Shown: piece after piece, positions 1 to 10,982 of the stretch
Layout of the letters: each line of letters opens with the position of its first letter
How positions within the stretch are numbered: position 1 is the stretch's first letter
Assembly (NCBI RefSeq): GCF_024666595.1
Contig: NZ_CP088296.1
Location: 2,284,501 to 2,348,500 of the forward strand
Length of the DNA: 64,000 nt
Source: Sphingomonas sp. J315
GTDB taxonomy: Bacteria; Pseudomonadota; Alphaproteobacteria; Sphingomonadales; Sphingomonadaceae
Direction: 5' to 3'
Notes under the pieces: generated by a model
Told to the model about the DNA's origin: nothing
The model's database searches: none
The model's input: the letters and a program-made list of their open reading frames with translations, nothing else
Program-made: the position numbers and the translations under genes

Positions 1-1497
1 CCCTGCGCAGTGAGCAATTCGACCTTGTCGCCGACCAATGCGCGCAGCCCCTGGATCAGGCTGACCGTCTGCTTCGGCACGCTCGAATAGCCGCCGAGCC
101 GCGCGATGGCGTGGTTGGGGCCGATCACCGCCAACTTGCGCACCTTGTCCTCGGCCAGCGGAAGCGTGCCGTCATTGGTGAGCAGGCACAGCGATTTGCG
201 CGCGGCCTCCAGTGCCAGCGCGCGGGCCTCGGCGTTGCCGGTGATGCGTTCGGCCAGCGCAACGTCGCCATAGGGGTTTTCGAACAATCCGGCGCGGAAC
301 TTGAGCGTCAGCATGCGCGCGACGGCGCGGTCGATTGCGCTGACCTCGACCTTGCCCGCGCGCACCTGGTCCACCAGCGTGCGGTACGCCATGCCGTCGG
401 GCAATTCGCTGTCCACGCCCGCGGCTAGCGCCAGCCGTGCGGTTTCGGCGAGGTCGGCCGCGACATGATGGATGCTGTCGAGTTCGTTGACCGCGCCATA
501 ATCGCTCGCAATCAGCCCGTCGAAGCCCCATTCGCCGCGCAGCACATCGCCGAGCAGCCAGGTGTTGGCGTGGCTCGGCACCCCGTCGATCTCGTTATAG
601 CTCGGCATCACCGCGCCGATCGACGTGCGCTTCACGATCTCGCGAAACGGCGGGAAGAAATATTCGCGCAGCTCACGCTCGGACAGCTGCGCGGGGGCGA
701 CATTGTTGCCGCTCTCGGGCTGGCCATGGCCGGTCATGTGCTTGAGCGTCGCATAGACCTTGCCATCGGCGAGCTTGTCGAACTTGCCCGGCCCTTGCAG
801 CCCCTCGACCGCCGCAACACCCAACTCGCCGACCAGATAGGGGCATTCGCCGAACGTCTCCTCGATCCGCCCCCAGCGCGGGTCGCGGACGATATCGACC
901 ACAGGGGAGAGGACGTAAGGCACGCCGCGCGCCCGCGTCTCGCGCGCGATCACCGATTGTACGCGCCGCATCAGATCGCGGTCGAATGCACCGGCGAGGC
1001 CGATCGCCTGCGGGAACATCGTCGCGTCGGTCGCCATGTAGCCGTGCAGCGATTCCTCATGGAACAGCACCGGGATGCCGAGCCGCGTGTCGTGAAGCGC
1101 CCAGCGCTGCACCGCGTTGATGAACTCGACCGTCTGGCGCGGGGTGCGCCAGCGCGCGGCGGTGCCGCCCGACGCCCCGGTGATGCCGGGCACGCCGCGC
1201 TTGTCCGACGGGCGGGTGACATGGCCGATGCCGTTGGGATAGGCGGCGCTCGCCTTGGCCGGATTGAAGGCGAGATCGTCGATCACCTCGGCCTTGCGCG
1301 CCCAGATGGCGATCATCTGGCCGACCTTCTCCTCCAGCGTCATCCGTCCGAGCAGGTCGGCGACGCGCGCGGGGGACCGGCGCGCGCGCATCCTTGTAGA
1401 GCGGCGCGGCGAGTGCGTGCGCGGCGGGGGCGAAGCTGACCGCGACGGTGGCGGCGGAGGCTTGGCCCAGCAGGCGGAGCGCGGCGCGGCGGTTCAT
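1..1497 (-). pseudogene. GH3 beta-glycosidase, N-terminal part, frameshifted and cut by the window edge
   Basis: This is a periplasmic glycoside hydrolase family 3 enzyme that trims beta-linked gluco- or xylo-oligosaccharides. It begins MNRRAALRLLGQASAATVAV, a twin-arginine-like or Sec export signal. The GH3 core follows, with HDTRLGIPVLFHEESLHG, SPVVDIVRDPRWGRIEETFG, LKHMTGHGQPESG and the nucleophile region GLIASDYGAV. One extra C in a C5 run (plus-strand G5, 1371-1375) moves the frame just after the signal; the mature frame then stays open to position 1. The start ATG overlaps the stop of the upstream GH3 gene (ATGA, 1494-1497), so the two are translationally coupled and probably arose by duplication. 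The C-terminal domain lies outside the window. Substrate choice between glucoside and xyloside cannot be read from the sequence. Confidence 0.85.
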
Positions 1498-3884
1498 GGG
1501 GTCACCTTCAGCGTCACGGTTTGCAGCGTCGCGGAATCACCGCCGGTCATGATGTCGAACTCCCCGGGTTCGATCACCCGCTTCATGTCGATATTCCAGA
1601 TCCGGAAGGCGTCGGGAGCGAGCGTCAGCTTCACCGTCCGCGTCTCGCCGGGCTTGAGCGTCACGCGGCGAAACGCCTTGAGCTCCTTGACCGGGCGGGT
1701 GACGCTGGCGACCTTGTCGCGCAGATAGACTTGCACCACCTCGTCGCCCTCGCGCGCGCCGCTGTTGGTGACGTCGACCAGCACATCGACGCTGTCGCCT
1801 GCCTTGATCGACGGGGCCGACAGGCGCGGGGCGGACAAGCTGAAGCGCGTGTAGCTGAGCCCATAGCCGAACGGGTAGAGCGGCTGGGTCGTGTCGAACA
1901 GATAGCCGCGCTGTGCACTCGGCTTGACGTTGTAGGTCATCGGCAGCTGCCCGACATGGCGCGCGACGGTCACCGGCAGCTTGCCGCCGGGGTTGGCCCG
2001 GCCGAACAGCGTATCGGCGATGGCATGACCCTGCTGCTCGCCGCCATACCAGGTTTCGAGGATCGCATCGGCCTGCTCGGCGATCTTCGGATAGGAAGGC
2101 GGGCGGCCGTTGACGAGCACGACGACCAGCTTCTTGCCCAGCGCCTTCATCGCGTCGAACAGTTCGATCTGCTCGCCGACCAGATCGAGGCTGGCCCGGT
2201 CGCCCAGATGCGCATCGGCCCAGGCCTCGCGGCTGGTCTGTTCGGTATCGCCGATGAACAACAGGATCGTGTCCGCGCCGCGCGCCGCCTCCACCGCCTG
2301 CGCGATGCGCTGGCGGTTCGCGGCGGGGTCGGCGAGCTTGACCTCGTCCGCCCACCAATCGTCATTTTCGGTGATCTTCACACCCTCGGCATGGACGATT
2401 CTGGCCCTGTCACCGACCAATGCGCGGATCCCCGCGAGTGGCGAGACCGTCTCGGGCGGGATGCCGTAATAGCCGCCGAGGCGAGCGACATCGGCATTGG
2501 GTCCGATCACCGCGATCGTCTGTGGCGCGTCGAGCGACAGCGGAAGCGCGGCGCCTTCGTTCTTGAGCAGCACGAACGACTTCGCCGCGGCCTTGCGTGC
2601 GAGTGCCACTGATTCCGGGCTGTGGTTGATCTTCGTATCCGCCAGCTTCGCGTAGGGATTTTCGAACAGCCCTGCACGGAATTTGATGCTCAGCATCCGC
2701 GCGGCGGCGGTGTCGATCGCCGACTGGCTGACCTCGCCCTTGCGCACTGCGTCGATCAGCGTCGAATAGGCGGTCGCGTTGGGCAGCTCGCTATCGACCC
2801 CGGCGGCGAGTGCACGATTGGCCGCTTCGGCGTTCGACCCCGCGATGCGGTGGATGCCGACCATCTGTTCGATCGCGTAGTAATCGCTGACCACCGCGCC
2901 GGGAAATTTCCACTCGCCGCGCAGCACATCGCCCAGCAGCCATTTGCTCGCATGGCTCGGCACGCCGTCGATCTCGTTATAGCTCGCCATCACCGCTTCG
3001 ACCCCGGTGCGGGTGACGACCGCTTCGAATGGCGGGAAGAAAATCTCGCGCAGCGTGCGTTCAGCGATCGGGGCGGGGCCGATATTGGTGCCGCTCTCCG
3101 GCTGGCCGTGTCCCGTCATGTGCTTGAGCGTCGCGAATACCTTGCCCGGGCCGAGTATGCGCGCGCGGTTGGTGCCCTGCAGCCCCTCGACCGCCGCGAC
3201 ACCCATTTCGGACACGAGGTGCGGGTCCTCGCCGAACGTCTCCTCGATCCGCCCCCAGCGCGGGTCGCGCGCGACATCGACGACCGGGGAAAGCACGAGA
3301 TGCACGCCGCGCGCCCGCACCTCGCGCGCGATGGCGGCGTTGATGTCGCGGATCAGGTCGGGATCCCAGGTCGAGGCAAGCCCGATCGCCTGCGGGTAGC
3401 TGGTCGCATCCTGCGCGGCGAGGCCGTGCAGCGCTTCCTCATGGAACAGCACCGGGATGCCGAGCCGCGTATCCTCGACGGCCCATTTCTGGATCGCGTT
3501 TACGTACGCGATGCTGTCGGCGATGCTGCGTGGCGGGGTGACGCGCGGCGATGCAGGCCCCTTGCGGTCGGACGGGCGGGCGAGCTGGCCGATGCCGTGC
3601 GGATGTTTCGCCTTTGCCTTGGCGGGGTCGAACCGGTCCTGCGAATCCTGGATCTCGACCTTGGTATCCCAGACCGAGGTGATCTGGGCGATCTTCTCCT
3701 CCAGCGTCATCCGCGCCAGCAGGTCGGCGACGCGCGCTTCGAGCGGGAGCTTCGCATTGCGATAGGGTGCATCGGTCGGGGGGCGTTGCGCACCGGCTTG
3801 AGCGGTGGAGGCGGGTGGGTTGGCCAGCACTGCGGGCGTCACCAATGCGCTCGCCAGCAACAGGGCGACCCAAGCCTTTCGCAT
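1494..3884 (-). CDS. GH3 beta-glucosidase/beta-xylosidase (BglX-like), exported
   Basis: This retaining exo-acting GH3 hydrolase probably removes terminal xylose or glucose from imported oligosaccharides in the periplasm. The chosen start gives MRKAWVALLLASALVTPAVL, a clear signal peptide; the open frame continues upstream but without a signal. The mature protein shows SPVVDVARDPRWGRIEETFG, the KHMTGHGQ loop and the nucleophile Asp in AVVSDYYAIE. A (beta/alpha) C-domain follows, then a fibronectin III-like tail (VDVTNSGAREGDEVVQVYLR). About 796 residues is normal for the BglX class. It is the first gene of a minus-strand operon whose promoter region holds a 14-bp LacI-type operator (3923-3936) shared with the divergent GH67 gene. 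No defects are visible. Confidence 0.92.
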   Translation of the reverse strand: MRKAWVALLLASALVTPAVLANPPASTAQAGAQRPPTDAPYRNAKLPLEARVADLLARMTLEEKIAQITSVWDTKVEIQDSQDRFDPAKAKAKHPHGIGQLARPSDRKGPASPRVTPPRSIADSIAYVNAIQKWAVEDTRLGIPVLFHEEALHGLAAQDATSYPQAIGLASTWDPDLIRDINAAIAREVRARGVHLVLSPVVDVARDPRWGRIEETFGEDPHLVSEMGVAAVEGLQGTNRARILGPGKVFATLKHMTGHGQPESGTNIGPAPIAERTLREIFFPPFEAVVTRTGVEAVMASYNEIDGVPSHASKWLLGDVLRGEWKFPGAVVSDYYAIEQMVGIHRIAGSNAEAANRALAAGVDSELPNATAYSTLIDAVRKGEVSQSAIDTAAARMLSIKFRAGLFENPYAKLADTKINHSPESVALARKAAAKSFVLLKNEGAALPLSLDAPQTIAVIGPNADVARLGGYYGIPPETVSPLAGIRALVGDRARIVHAEGVKITENDDWWADEVKLADPAANRQRIAQAVEAARGADTILLFIGDTEQTSREAWADAHLGDRASLDLVGEQIELFDAMKALGKKLVVVLVNGRPPSYPKIAEQADAILETWYGGEQQGHAIADTLFGRANPGGKLPVTVARHVGQLPMTYNVKPSAQRGYLFDTTQPLYPFGYGLSYTRFSLSAPRLSAPSIKAGDSVDVLVDVTNSGAREGDEVVQVYLRDKVASVTRPVKELKAFRRVTLKPGETRTVKLTLAPDAFRIWNIDMKRVIEPGEFDIMTGGDSATLQTVTLKVTP

Positions 3885-3922
3885 CCCGAACTCTCCCGTC
3901 GCGACCGCAATACGGTCTTTAT

Positions 3923-3936
3923 TGTTAGCGCTAACA
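3923..3936. promoter_or_regulatory. LacI-family operator 1 (perfect palindrome)
   Basis: TGTTAGCGCTAACA is a perfect 14-bp palindrome with the central CG typical of LacI/GalR operators. It lies between the divergent GH3 (start 3884) and GH67 (start about 4010) genes, so one bound repressor could control both. Near-identical sites occur at 15268 and 25801. Confidence 0.85.
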
Positions 3937-4009
3937 TGATATGAGGCGGTTGAGCTTGTCAACCCGCGACCGACCAGCAATCGGATCGGCGCGCGGCGAA
4001 AGGGTGAGG

Positions 4010-6015
4010 ATGATGATCGCGCGACTATGCGCCCTGTTGCTGATCGCAGCGTCGTTCGGGACGGGCGGTGCTGCGCGCGCGGAAGACGGATATCGCCTCT
4101 GGCTGCGCAACGCACCGCTTACCGATGTTGCGCAGCAAAGACGCGCGAGCGTCACACTGGTCGGAAGCGATTCGCCGACTGCGCGACTGGCGCGCGACGA
4201 GTTGCAGCGCGGCCTTGGCGAGTTGCGGCTTGCACCCGCGATCACCCTCCGCAAGGTCGCGACACCGGGTCAGCGCGCCGGCGCATTCAGCATCAACGGC
4301 GCGCAGATTACCGCCGCGAGCGACACCGGACTGCTCTACGGGGCCTTCGCGCTGCTGCGCGAGCTGGGGCAGGGCAAGCCGCTTACCGCGATCCGGCGCG
4401 ACGAAAGCCCGGCCTATGACCTGCGCATGCTCAACCATTGGGACAATCCCGACGGGCATGTCGAGCGCGGCTATGCCGGGCGATCGATCTTCGACTGGTG
4501 GCATCTGCCCGGCCATGTCGATGCACGGATGACCGATTATGCGCGCGCCAACGCCTCGATCGGGATCAACGCCACTGTCATCAACAACGTCAACGCCCGC
4601 GCGATGATGCTGGAGCCGCGCTACATCGCGAAGGTCAAGGCGCTGGCCGACACGTTCCGGCCCTGGGGCATCCGCATCTATCTTTCCGCGCGCTTTCCGC
4701 GCCGCGCGACATCGGTGGACTCAAGACCGCCGACCCACTCGATCCGGCGGTGCGCGCCTGGTGGAAGGCGAAGGCCGACGAGATCTACGCCGCAATCCCG
4801 GATTTCGGCGGCTTTCTGGTGAAGGCCAATTCGGAAGGCCAGCCTGGTCCGCAGGATTATGGCCGCAGCCATGCCGATGGCGCGAATATGCTGGCCGAGG
4901 CGATCGGCGAGCGCGGCGTCGTGATCTGGCGCGCCTTTGTCTATGCCGCCGAGAACAAGGAGGATCGGGCGAAACAGGCGTTCACCGAGTTCCAGCCGCT
5001 CGACGGCAAGTTCGCGCAGAATGTCGTGGTGCAGGTCAAGAACGGCCCCATCGACTTCCAGCCGCGCGAGCCGTTCCATCCGCTGTTCGGCGCGATGCCG
5101 AGGACGCGGCTGAGTCTGGAGCTGCAGATCACAAAGGAATATCTCGGCTTCGCCTCGCACCTCGCCTTCCTCGCGCCGTTGTTCGAGGAGGCGCTCGACG
5201 CCGATACCGGCCGCAGCGGCAGCGTCGCTCAGACGGTCAGCGTGATCGCCGGGGTCGCCAACACCGGCAGCGATCGCAACTGGACGGGCTCCCATTTCGA
5301 TCAGGCCAACTGGTACGCCTTTGGACGACTGGCATGGAACCCCCAATTGCCAAGCGAGACCATCGCCCGCGAATGGGCGGCGCAGACCTTCAGCCGCGAT
5401 ACCGCCTTCCTGAACGCCGTGGTGCCGATGATGCTGGGCAGCCGTGAGGCCGTGGTCGACTACATGACCCCGCTGGGACTCGCGCATGTCATGGGCACCG
5501 GCCATCATTATGGCCCTGCGCCATGGGTTTCCGACCTCGCCCGGCCCGAATGGAACCCGGTCTATTTCCATCGCGCCGATCGCGACGGGATCGGATTCGA
5601 CCGGACGAAGACGGGCAGCGACGCGCTCGCCCAATATGCGCCGGATGTCGCCAAGCGGCTGCTCGCGGACGAGGAACTGCTGCTGTGGTTTCGCCGGGTG
5701 CCGTGGGATCATCGGCTGAGCACCGGACGCACCTTGTGGGAGGAGTTGCCACGCCGCTACGACCGTGGCGTCGCGACGGTCGAGCGGATGCGCGCGACCT
5801 GGGCAACGCTCGCGCCTCACGTCGACGCCGAACGTCATCGCCCAGTCGCCGATTTCCTGAAGATCCAGGTGGAGGAGGCGCAATGGTGGCGCGACGCCAG
5901 CCTCGCTTACTGGTCCGCCACGTCCGGCCGCGCCTTGCCGGCAGGCCATGCCGCGCCGCCGCATCCGCTGAGCTGGTATCAGGCGCAGAGCTTCCCTGAG
6001 GCACCGGGCGAATGA
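4010..6015 (+). pseudogene. aguA: GH67 alpha-glucuronidase, one frameshift
   Basis: Alpha-glucuronidases of GH67 remove (4-O-methyl)glucuronic acid from the non-reducing end of aldouronic xylo-oligosaccharides. A signal peptide (MMIARLCALLLIAASFGTGG) precedes the N-terminal domain, then YDLRMLNHWDNPDGHVERGY and the catalytic barrel. KANSEGQPGPQDYG carries the expected acid Glu, and NGPIDFQPREP with ELQITKEYLG carry the acidic pair known as the base in family members. One T is missing at 4694-4696, which splits the gene after LSARF; adding one base gives 668 residues, the usual GH67 length. It is transcribed away from operator 1 and followed 61 bases later by the lacI gene, so hydrolase and regulator probably share a transcript. 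Start could be 4010 or 4013 (AGGG at 4001-4004). Confidence 0.9.
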
Positions 6016-6076
6016 TTGCGCTCCCAAATCAGGTCACGCTGCGCTTGCTGCGAGAGGCAAACGGGGCGTATGTGCC

Positions 6077-7186
6077 GTGACCATGGCCCCACCTGCATCC
6101 GCCAAGCCTCGTTCGTCGCGCCGCCGTGGTGGCGCTCCCACCATCGCCGATGTCGCGGCGGAGGCACAATGCTCGCCGATGACGGTGAGCCGGGTGATCA
6201 ACGGCGAGGGCAATGTCCGCGAAAATACGCGCGAACAGGTGCTGGCCGCGATCGCCAAATTGAACTTCGCGCCCAACCGCGCCGCGCGCAGCCTGGCGGG
6301 CGGCGAGCAGCTGCGCATCGCGCTGATGTTCGACAATCCCTCGGCGTCCTACCTCAGCGAATTCCTGATGGGCGCGCTGGAAGAGGCGAGCCGCGCCGAC
6401 ATCCACCTCGTCGTCCAGAATTGCGAGAATGTCGCCGAGGCCAAGTCGCTGGTCCATCACCTGATCGACGGCGGGATCAAGGGCTTCATCCTGCCCCCGC
6501 CCTTGTGCGACGACCAGAGTGTGCTCGACCTGATCACCGACGCCGGGGCCGTCGCCATCGCGGTCGGGCCGGGCAAGGCGAGCGGTTCGCATGCCGCAGT
6601 GCTGATCGACGATTTCCAGGCCGCCTATGACATGACGCGGCACATCATCGACCTTGGCCATAATCGCATCGGCTTCATCATCGGGAACCCCGAACAGGTG
6701 TCGAGCGGCCGCCGTCTCAACGGCTACAAGGCCGCGCTCGAAGCTGCCGGCATCCCGGTGCGCGAAGAGCTGATCGCGCAGGGCCGCTTCACCTATCGCT
6801 CAGGCATGCAGGCGTCGGAGCGGCTGATCTCGGTCGATCCGCGCCCCACCGCGATCTTCGCGTCGAACGACGATATGGCGGCGGCGACCGTCGCAGTCGC
6901 GCACCGGCTGCACCTCGACGTGCCCAACGACATCACCGTGTGCGGCTTCGACGATACGGCGATGGCGAGCACGATCTGGCCCGAGCTGACCACGGTGCGC
7001 CAGCCGATCCGCGGCATGACTGCCTGGGCGGTGTCTGCGGCGGTGCGCATCCTCAAGGCCAAGCGCAACGGAGAGCCGCTGGAGGTCGAGCAGAAGACCT
7101 TGCCCTATACGTTGGTCCGCCGCGATTCGGACTCGGCGCCAACCCTGGCCCGCCGCGCCGCGCCCAAACGGAGTCCCGATGCCTGA
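6077..7186 (+). CDS. LacI-family transcriptional regulator of the xylan/xylose locus
   Basis: This is the likely repressor of the surrounding genes. Residues about 20-45 form the LacI helix-turn-helix ([20 protein letters not shown]) with the hinge helix [11 protein letters not shown] periplasmic-binding-protein-like sugar sensor domain follows up to about residue 340 ([36 protein letters not shown]). It starts at GTG 6077 or ATG 6083. The last eight bases overlap the start of xylD, so regulator and xylonate dehydratase are co-translated. The three TGnTAGCGCTAnCA sites in the window are the obvious targets by analogy with Caulobacter XylR. The inducer is probably a xylose-derived sugar, but this is inferred from context only. 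Confidence 0.9.
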   Translation: MTMAPPASAKPRSSRRRGGAPTIADVAAEAQCSPMTVSRVINGEGNVRENTREQVLAAIAKLNFAPNRAARSLAGGEQLRIALMFDNPSASYLSEFLMGALEEASRADIHLVVQNCENVAEAKSLVHHLIDGGIKGFILPPPLCDDQSVLDLITDAGAVAIAVGPGKASGSHAAVLIDDFQAAYDMTRHIIDLGHNRIGFIIGNPEQVSSGRRLNGYKAALEAAGIPVREELIAQGRFTYRSGMQASERLISVDPRPTAIFASNDDMAAATVAVAHRLHLDVPNDITVCGFDDTAMASTIWPELTTVRQPIRGMTAWAVSAAVRILKAKRNGEPLEVEQKTLPYTLVRRDSDSAPTLARRAAPKRSPDA

Positions 7187-8958
7187 CGATTTCCCCGTGC
7201 GGCTGCGGTCGCGCGACTGGTTCGACAATCCCGACCGCTGGGACATGACCGCGCTCTATCTCGAGCGATTCATGAATTATGGCGTTACCCCCGAGGAGCT
7301 CCAGTCGGGCAAGCCGATCATCGGCATCGCGCAATCGGGCAGCGACCTCAGCCCCTGCAACCGCATCCACCTCGACCTTGCGAAGCGCGTGCGCGATGGC
7401 ATCCGCGACGCGGGCGGCATCCCGATCGAATTTCCGGTCCATCCGATCTTCGAAAATTGCCGCAGGCCGACTGCGGCGCTCGACCGCAACCTTGCCTATC
7501 TCGGTCTGGTCGAACTGCTCAATGGCTATCCGATCGACGGGGTGGTGCTGACCACCGGCTGCGACAAGACCACACCGAGCCAGGTGATGGCGGCGACGAC
7601 CGTCGACATTCCCGCCATCGTCCTGTCGGGTGGGCCGATGCTCGATGGCTGGCATGAGGGCGAGCTGGTGGGGTCGGGCACCGTTATATGGCGCAGCCGC
7701 CGCGCATTGGCTGCGGGCGAGATCGACGAGGCGGAATTTCTGCGCCGCGCGACCAGCAGTGCGCCGTCGGCCGGGCATTGCAATTCGATGGGCACGGCAT
7801 CGACCATGAACGCCGTCGCCGAAGCGCTCGGCCTGTCGCTCACCGGCTGCGCGGCGATCCCGGCGCCCTATCGTGAGCGCGGGCAGATCGCCTATCGCAC
7901 GGGCCAGCGCATCGTCGAGATGGTGCGCGAAGACCTGCGCCCGTCGAAGATCCTGACGCGCGAGGCGTTCCTCAACGCCATCGCCACGGTCACCGTCTGC
8001 GGCGGATCGTCCAATGCCCAGCCGCATATCGTCGCGATGGCGCGCCATGCGGGGATCGAGCTGGAGCCGGAGGTCTGGTACGACCATGGCTATCACCTGC
8101 CGCTGCTGGTCAACATGCAGCCAGCGGGCAAATATCTAGGTGAGCGCTTCCACCGCGCGGGCGGGGTGCCCGCGGCCATGTGGGAATTGCTGCAGGCGGG
8201 GGAAGCTGCACGGCGATTGCCTGACCGTCACCGGGCGCAGCATTGCGGAAAACCTGAAGGATAACGAAGCCAGCGACCGCGAGGTGATCCGCCGGTTCGC
8301 GGAGCCGTTGCAAGAGAATGCTGGCTTCCTCGTGCTGAGCGGAAACCTGTTCGACTTCGCGATCATGAAGACGTCGGTGATCTCGCCGGAATTCCGACGC
8401 CGCTATCTTTCGCGGCCGGGCGCGGAGAATGTGTTCGAGGCGCGGGCAATCGTGTTCGACGGGTCGGACGATTATCACCATCGCATCAACGATCCCGCGC
8501 TCGACATCGACGCGGATTGCATATTGGTGATGCGCTCATCCGGCGTGCTCGGCTGGCCGGGTTCGGCGGAGGTGGTCAACATGCAGCCGCCCGACGCGCT
8601 GATCCGTGCTGGCGTGAACTGGCTGCCGACGCTCGGCGATGGCCGTCAGTCCGGGACGTCCGACAGCCCGTCGATCCTCAACGCCTCGCCCGAAAGCGCG
8701 GCGGGCGGTGGGCTGGCGTGGCTGCGCACCGGTGACACGATCCGCATCGACCTCAACACCCGCCGTTGCGACATGCTGGTCGCGCCCGAGGAGATCGAGC
8801 GGCGCAAGGGCGATGGGCTGCCGGAGGTTCCGGCGAGCAACACACCATGGGAACAGTTGGCGCGCGAAAAGACCGGGCAGCTGGGCGAAGGTGCCGTGCT
8901 GGAGTTCGCGCTGGAGTATCGCCAAACGTCGAAGACGCTGCCGCGGCATAATCATTGA
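7179..8958 (+). pseudogene. xylD: D-xylonate dehydratase (IlvD/Edd family), one frameshift
   Basis: XylD dehydrates D-xylonate to 2-keto-3-deoxy-xylonate, the third step of the Weimberg pathway, using an iron-sulfur cluster and Mg. Cluster cysteines are visible in [19 protein letters not shown] and [10 protein letters not shown]. Other family blocks are [36 protein letters not shown] and GRQSGTSDSPSILN. An extra G in the run 8198-8202 breaks the frame after WELLQAG; removing one base gives 592 residues, close to the 591 of Caulobacter XylD. It overlaps lacI by eight bases and is apparently the last gene of the GH67-lacI-xylD unit. It is separated from the other four Weimberg genes, which run on the opposite strand. 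Confidence 0.9.
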
Positions 8959-8965
8959 GGGTCAA

Positions 8966-9093
8966 AATCCTCCCCGGAACGGGGAGGGGGACCAGCGAAG
9001 CTGGTGGAGGGGGCCCGAGGCAAGCGCCTCGCTTGGAGGAGGGCCCTCTCCGTCAGCGCTGCGCGCTGCCACCTCCCCGTTCCGGGGAGGATT
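8966..9093. repeat. Intergenic inverted repeat element between convergent genes
   Basis: Two 22-base arms (8966-8987 and 9072-9093) are perfect reverse complements, and each arm is itself a hairpin (CCTCCCC, loop GGAAC, GGGGAGG). Inside lie shorter hairpins such as CCAGC-GAA-GCTGG. The element fills the gap between convergent xylD and the esterase gene. It probably acts as a bidirectional terminator and looks like a dispersed sphingomonad-type REP sequence. Confidence 0.75.
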
Positions 9094-9097
9094 TAGT

Positions 9098-10982
9098 CTA
9101 CTCCACAACCAATTCGAACGAGGTCGGCGTCATGTTCGCCACGTCGTACAGATTCACCACCGGCGTATCGGCCCAGGCATAGCGCACCCGCGTCACCGGC
9201 TGCCCATCGCGCAGCACCCGGACCGTGCCGCCCTCGACCCGCGCGGCCGCAAAGCGACAGCTCTGCGCGCACAATTCAGAATCCGATCGGCGCGCCGCTC
9301 CAGCTGGTGAGCGCGCCCTCGACCCCGCTGAACGACACCACCACATCGCCGCCGTCGCGCCGTGCCGACACCGCCTGCGGTCCCGGCTTGCCGAGTGCCG
9401 CGCGGGCGAGGCGCTTGCCCAGCTCATTCTTGTCCCCCGGATGGATATCGGTGCGCGATCCCAGGTCGATCGCCGAAACCAGCGCCGTTCCCGGTGTTGT
9501 CGCGACCGCGCGGCGCTGTTCGTCGCGCAGCCGGCCCCAGCCACTCTCGACCGGCGTCGCCCCCGGCGCGCCATAGCCCGCAAGGCCCACCACCAGCACC
9601 GGCAGCGCGGGATCACCCGACTGGCGACGATAGCCGTCGATCAATCCGCGCAGCCGCACGTCATAGCCGGTCTGCCCTGAATCGCTCTCACCCTGATACC
9701 AGGCGACGCCGCGCAGCCCGATCCCGCCCAGCGGTGCGACCATCGCGTTGCCGATCAGGCCAAGGCCCGCGATGGTATCCCATGGCGGGCGCGGCGGCGT
9801 GCCTTTGGCCGCCGAAATCCAGTAGCGCCACTGGTCGCCCAGCGGGATGCTCGACCCGTCGGCGAGGGCCAGCTTCAGTCGCTCTCCCGGACCCATGAAG
9901 CCGCCGGTGCCATAGCTGTTCCAAACCGCAACCAGCACTTCGTTGGCGCCGGCTTTCCAATAGCTGCCCGGCACCTCGTAGTCGCGCGGGTTAGACCAGC
10001 CAAAGCTGTTGCCGACCGGCTTGCCGTTGACGAACGCCTGATCGCCATCGTCGATGATGCCGAGCGACAATGTGCCGCCGCTTTTCGCCTGTTCCGCCGT
10101 CAGCGTAACCGTGCGGCGGAACCAGACCCAGCCGGTAAAGCCGCGCAGCGGTGCTTCGCCGAGGCCATCCCACGGCCCTATTCCGGGCACCGGCGACCAT
10201 TGGACCGCATCGGGCATAATCCAGGGCTCAACCTTCTCTCGTGACCGCCACCAGTCGATCCAGCGCGGCGCGAATTGCACGTTCGCGGCGAGTTGGTCGC
10301 GGTCGTACAGCGCGAGCAACGCCGCGTCCTCCGCGCCATAGATCGCGCGCGTCGCGACCGGATCGAGCCAGGCGCGGATCGCGGTGCCGCCCCAGGTCGC
10401 ATCGATCAGGCCGATCGCGACCCCCGGCTCGGCCTTGCGCAGCTCGCGCGCCATATACCAGCAGGCGGCGGAGAATTCGGGCGCCGTCTCGCGCGTCGAT
10501 GCCTGCCAGCTGGCCGGTTCGCCGAATGTGCGGCGCGGCTGGGTCGCCGTCGCCTTGGGCACGGTCAGCATGCGCAGCATCGGATCGGCGGCGCTGTTCA
10601 TCTGATTGTCGAAATCGAGCGCGCGGCGGACCGGAAATTCCATGTTCGACTGGCCCGAGCACAGCCAGACATCGCCGACCATCACGCCCTTCGCCTCGAC
10701 CGCAGCGTCGAGCGTCGCGGCGCGCAACACATACGGCCCGCCCGCCTTCATCGCGGGGAGGGTCGCGCGCCACTGGCCGTCCTTGCCGGCTTTCGCCTGC
10801 GCGATCGTGTCGCCGAGCGTAACGGTCAGGCGCGCGCCGGGCGCGGCCGCACCCTCGACGATGATCGGCTTGTCGCGCTGGAGCACGCCCTGATCGCCGA
10901 TGGCGGGGCTGAACGTGAGTTGCGCGGCGGCGGGCAGGGGGGCAAGCATTGTCGCGGCGAGCAGGACCGCCGCGCGCTTCAT
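9098..10982 (-). pseudogene. SGNH-type acetyl esterase (sialate O-acetylesterase family), frameshift near the C-terminus
   Basis: The family removes O-acetyl groups from sugars; in this setting acetylated xylan oligosaccharides are the likely substrate. A signal peptide (MKRAAVLLAATMLAPLPAAA) is followed by a beta-sandwich, then GDVWLCSGQSNMEFPV with the catalytic Ser, an inserted jelly-roll domain (residues about 270-370) and DIHPGDKNELGKRL with the Asp/His pair. An extra base at 9276 creates an early TGA after GAPIGF. The other frame supplies the remaining roughly 60 residues, ending TSFELVVE at 9098; the repaired product is about 627 residues. Its ATG overlaps the lactonase stop (ATGA, 10979-10982), making it the last gene of the xylXABC operon. 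Since the active site lies upstream of the break, even the truncated form might fold. Confidence 0.85.

Noticed and set aside
465-1439. Long plus-strand open frame opposite the partial GH3 gene
   Set aside because: It is an antisense shadow caused by high GC; the opposite strand encodes clear GH3 motifs.
2622-3944. Plus-strand open frame of over 400 codons
   Set aside because: It is antisense to the GH3 gene and its translation is Arg/Ala/Asp-rich with no domain pattern.
4678-6027. Minus-strand open frame opposite GH67
   Set aside because: It is an antisense shadow; GH67 active-site blocks are on the plus strand.
8198-8202. Programmed ribosomal frameshift in xylD
   Set aside because: No slippery heptamer or pseudoknot is evident, and similar single-base breaks occur in several unrelated genes, which points to sequence error.
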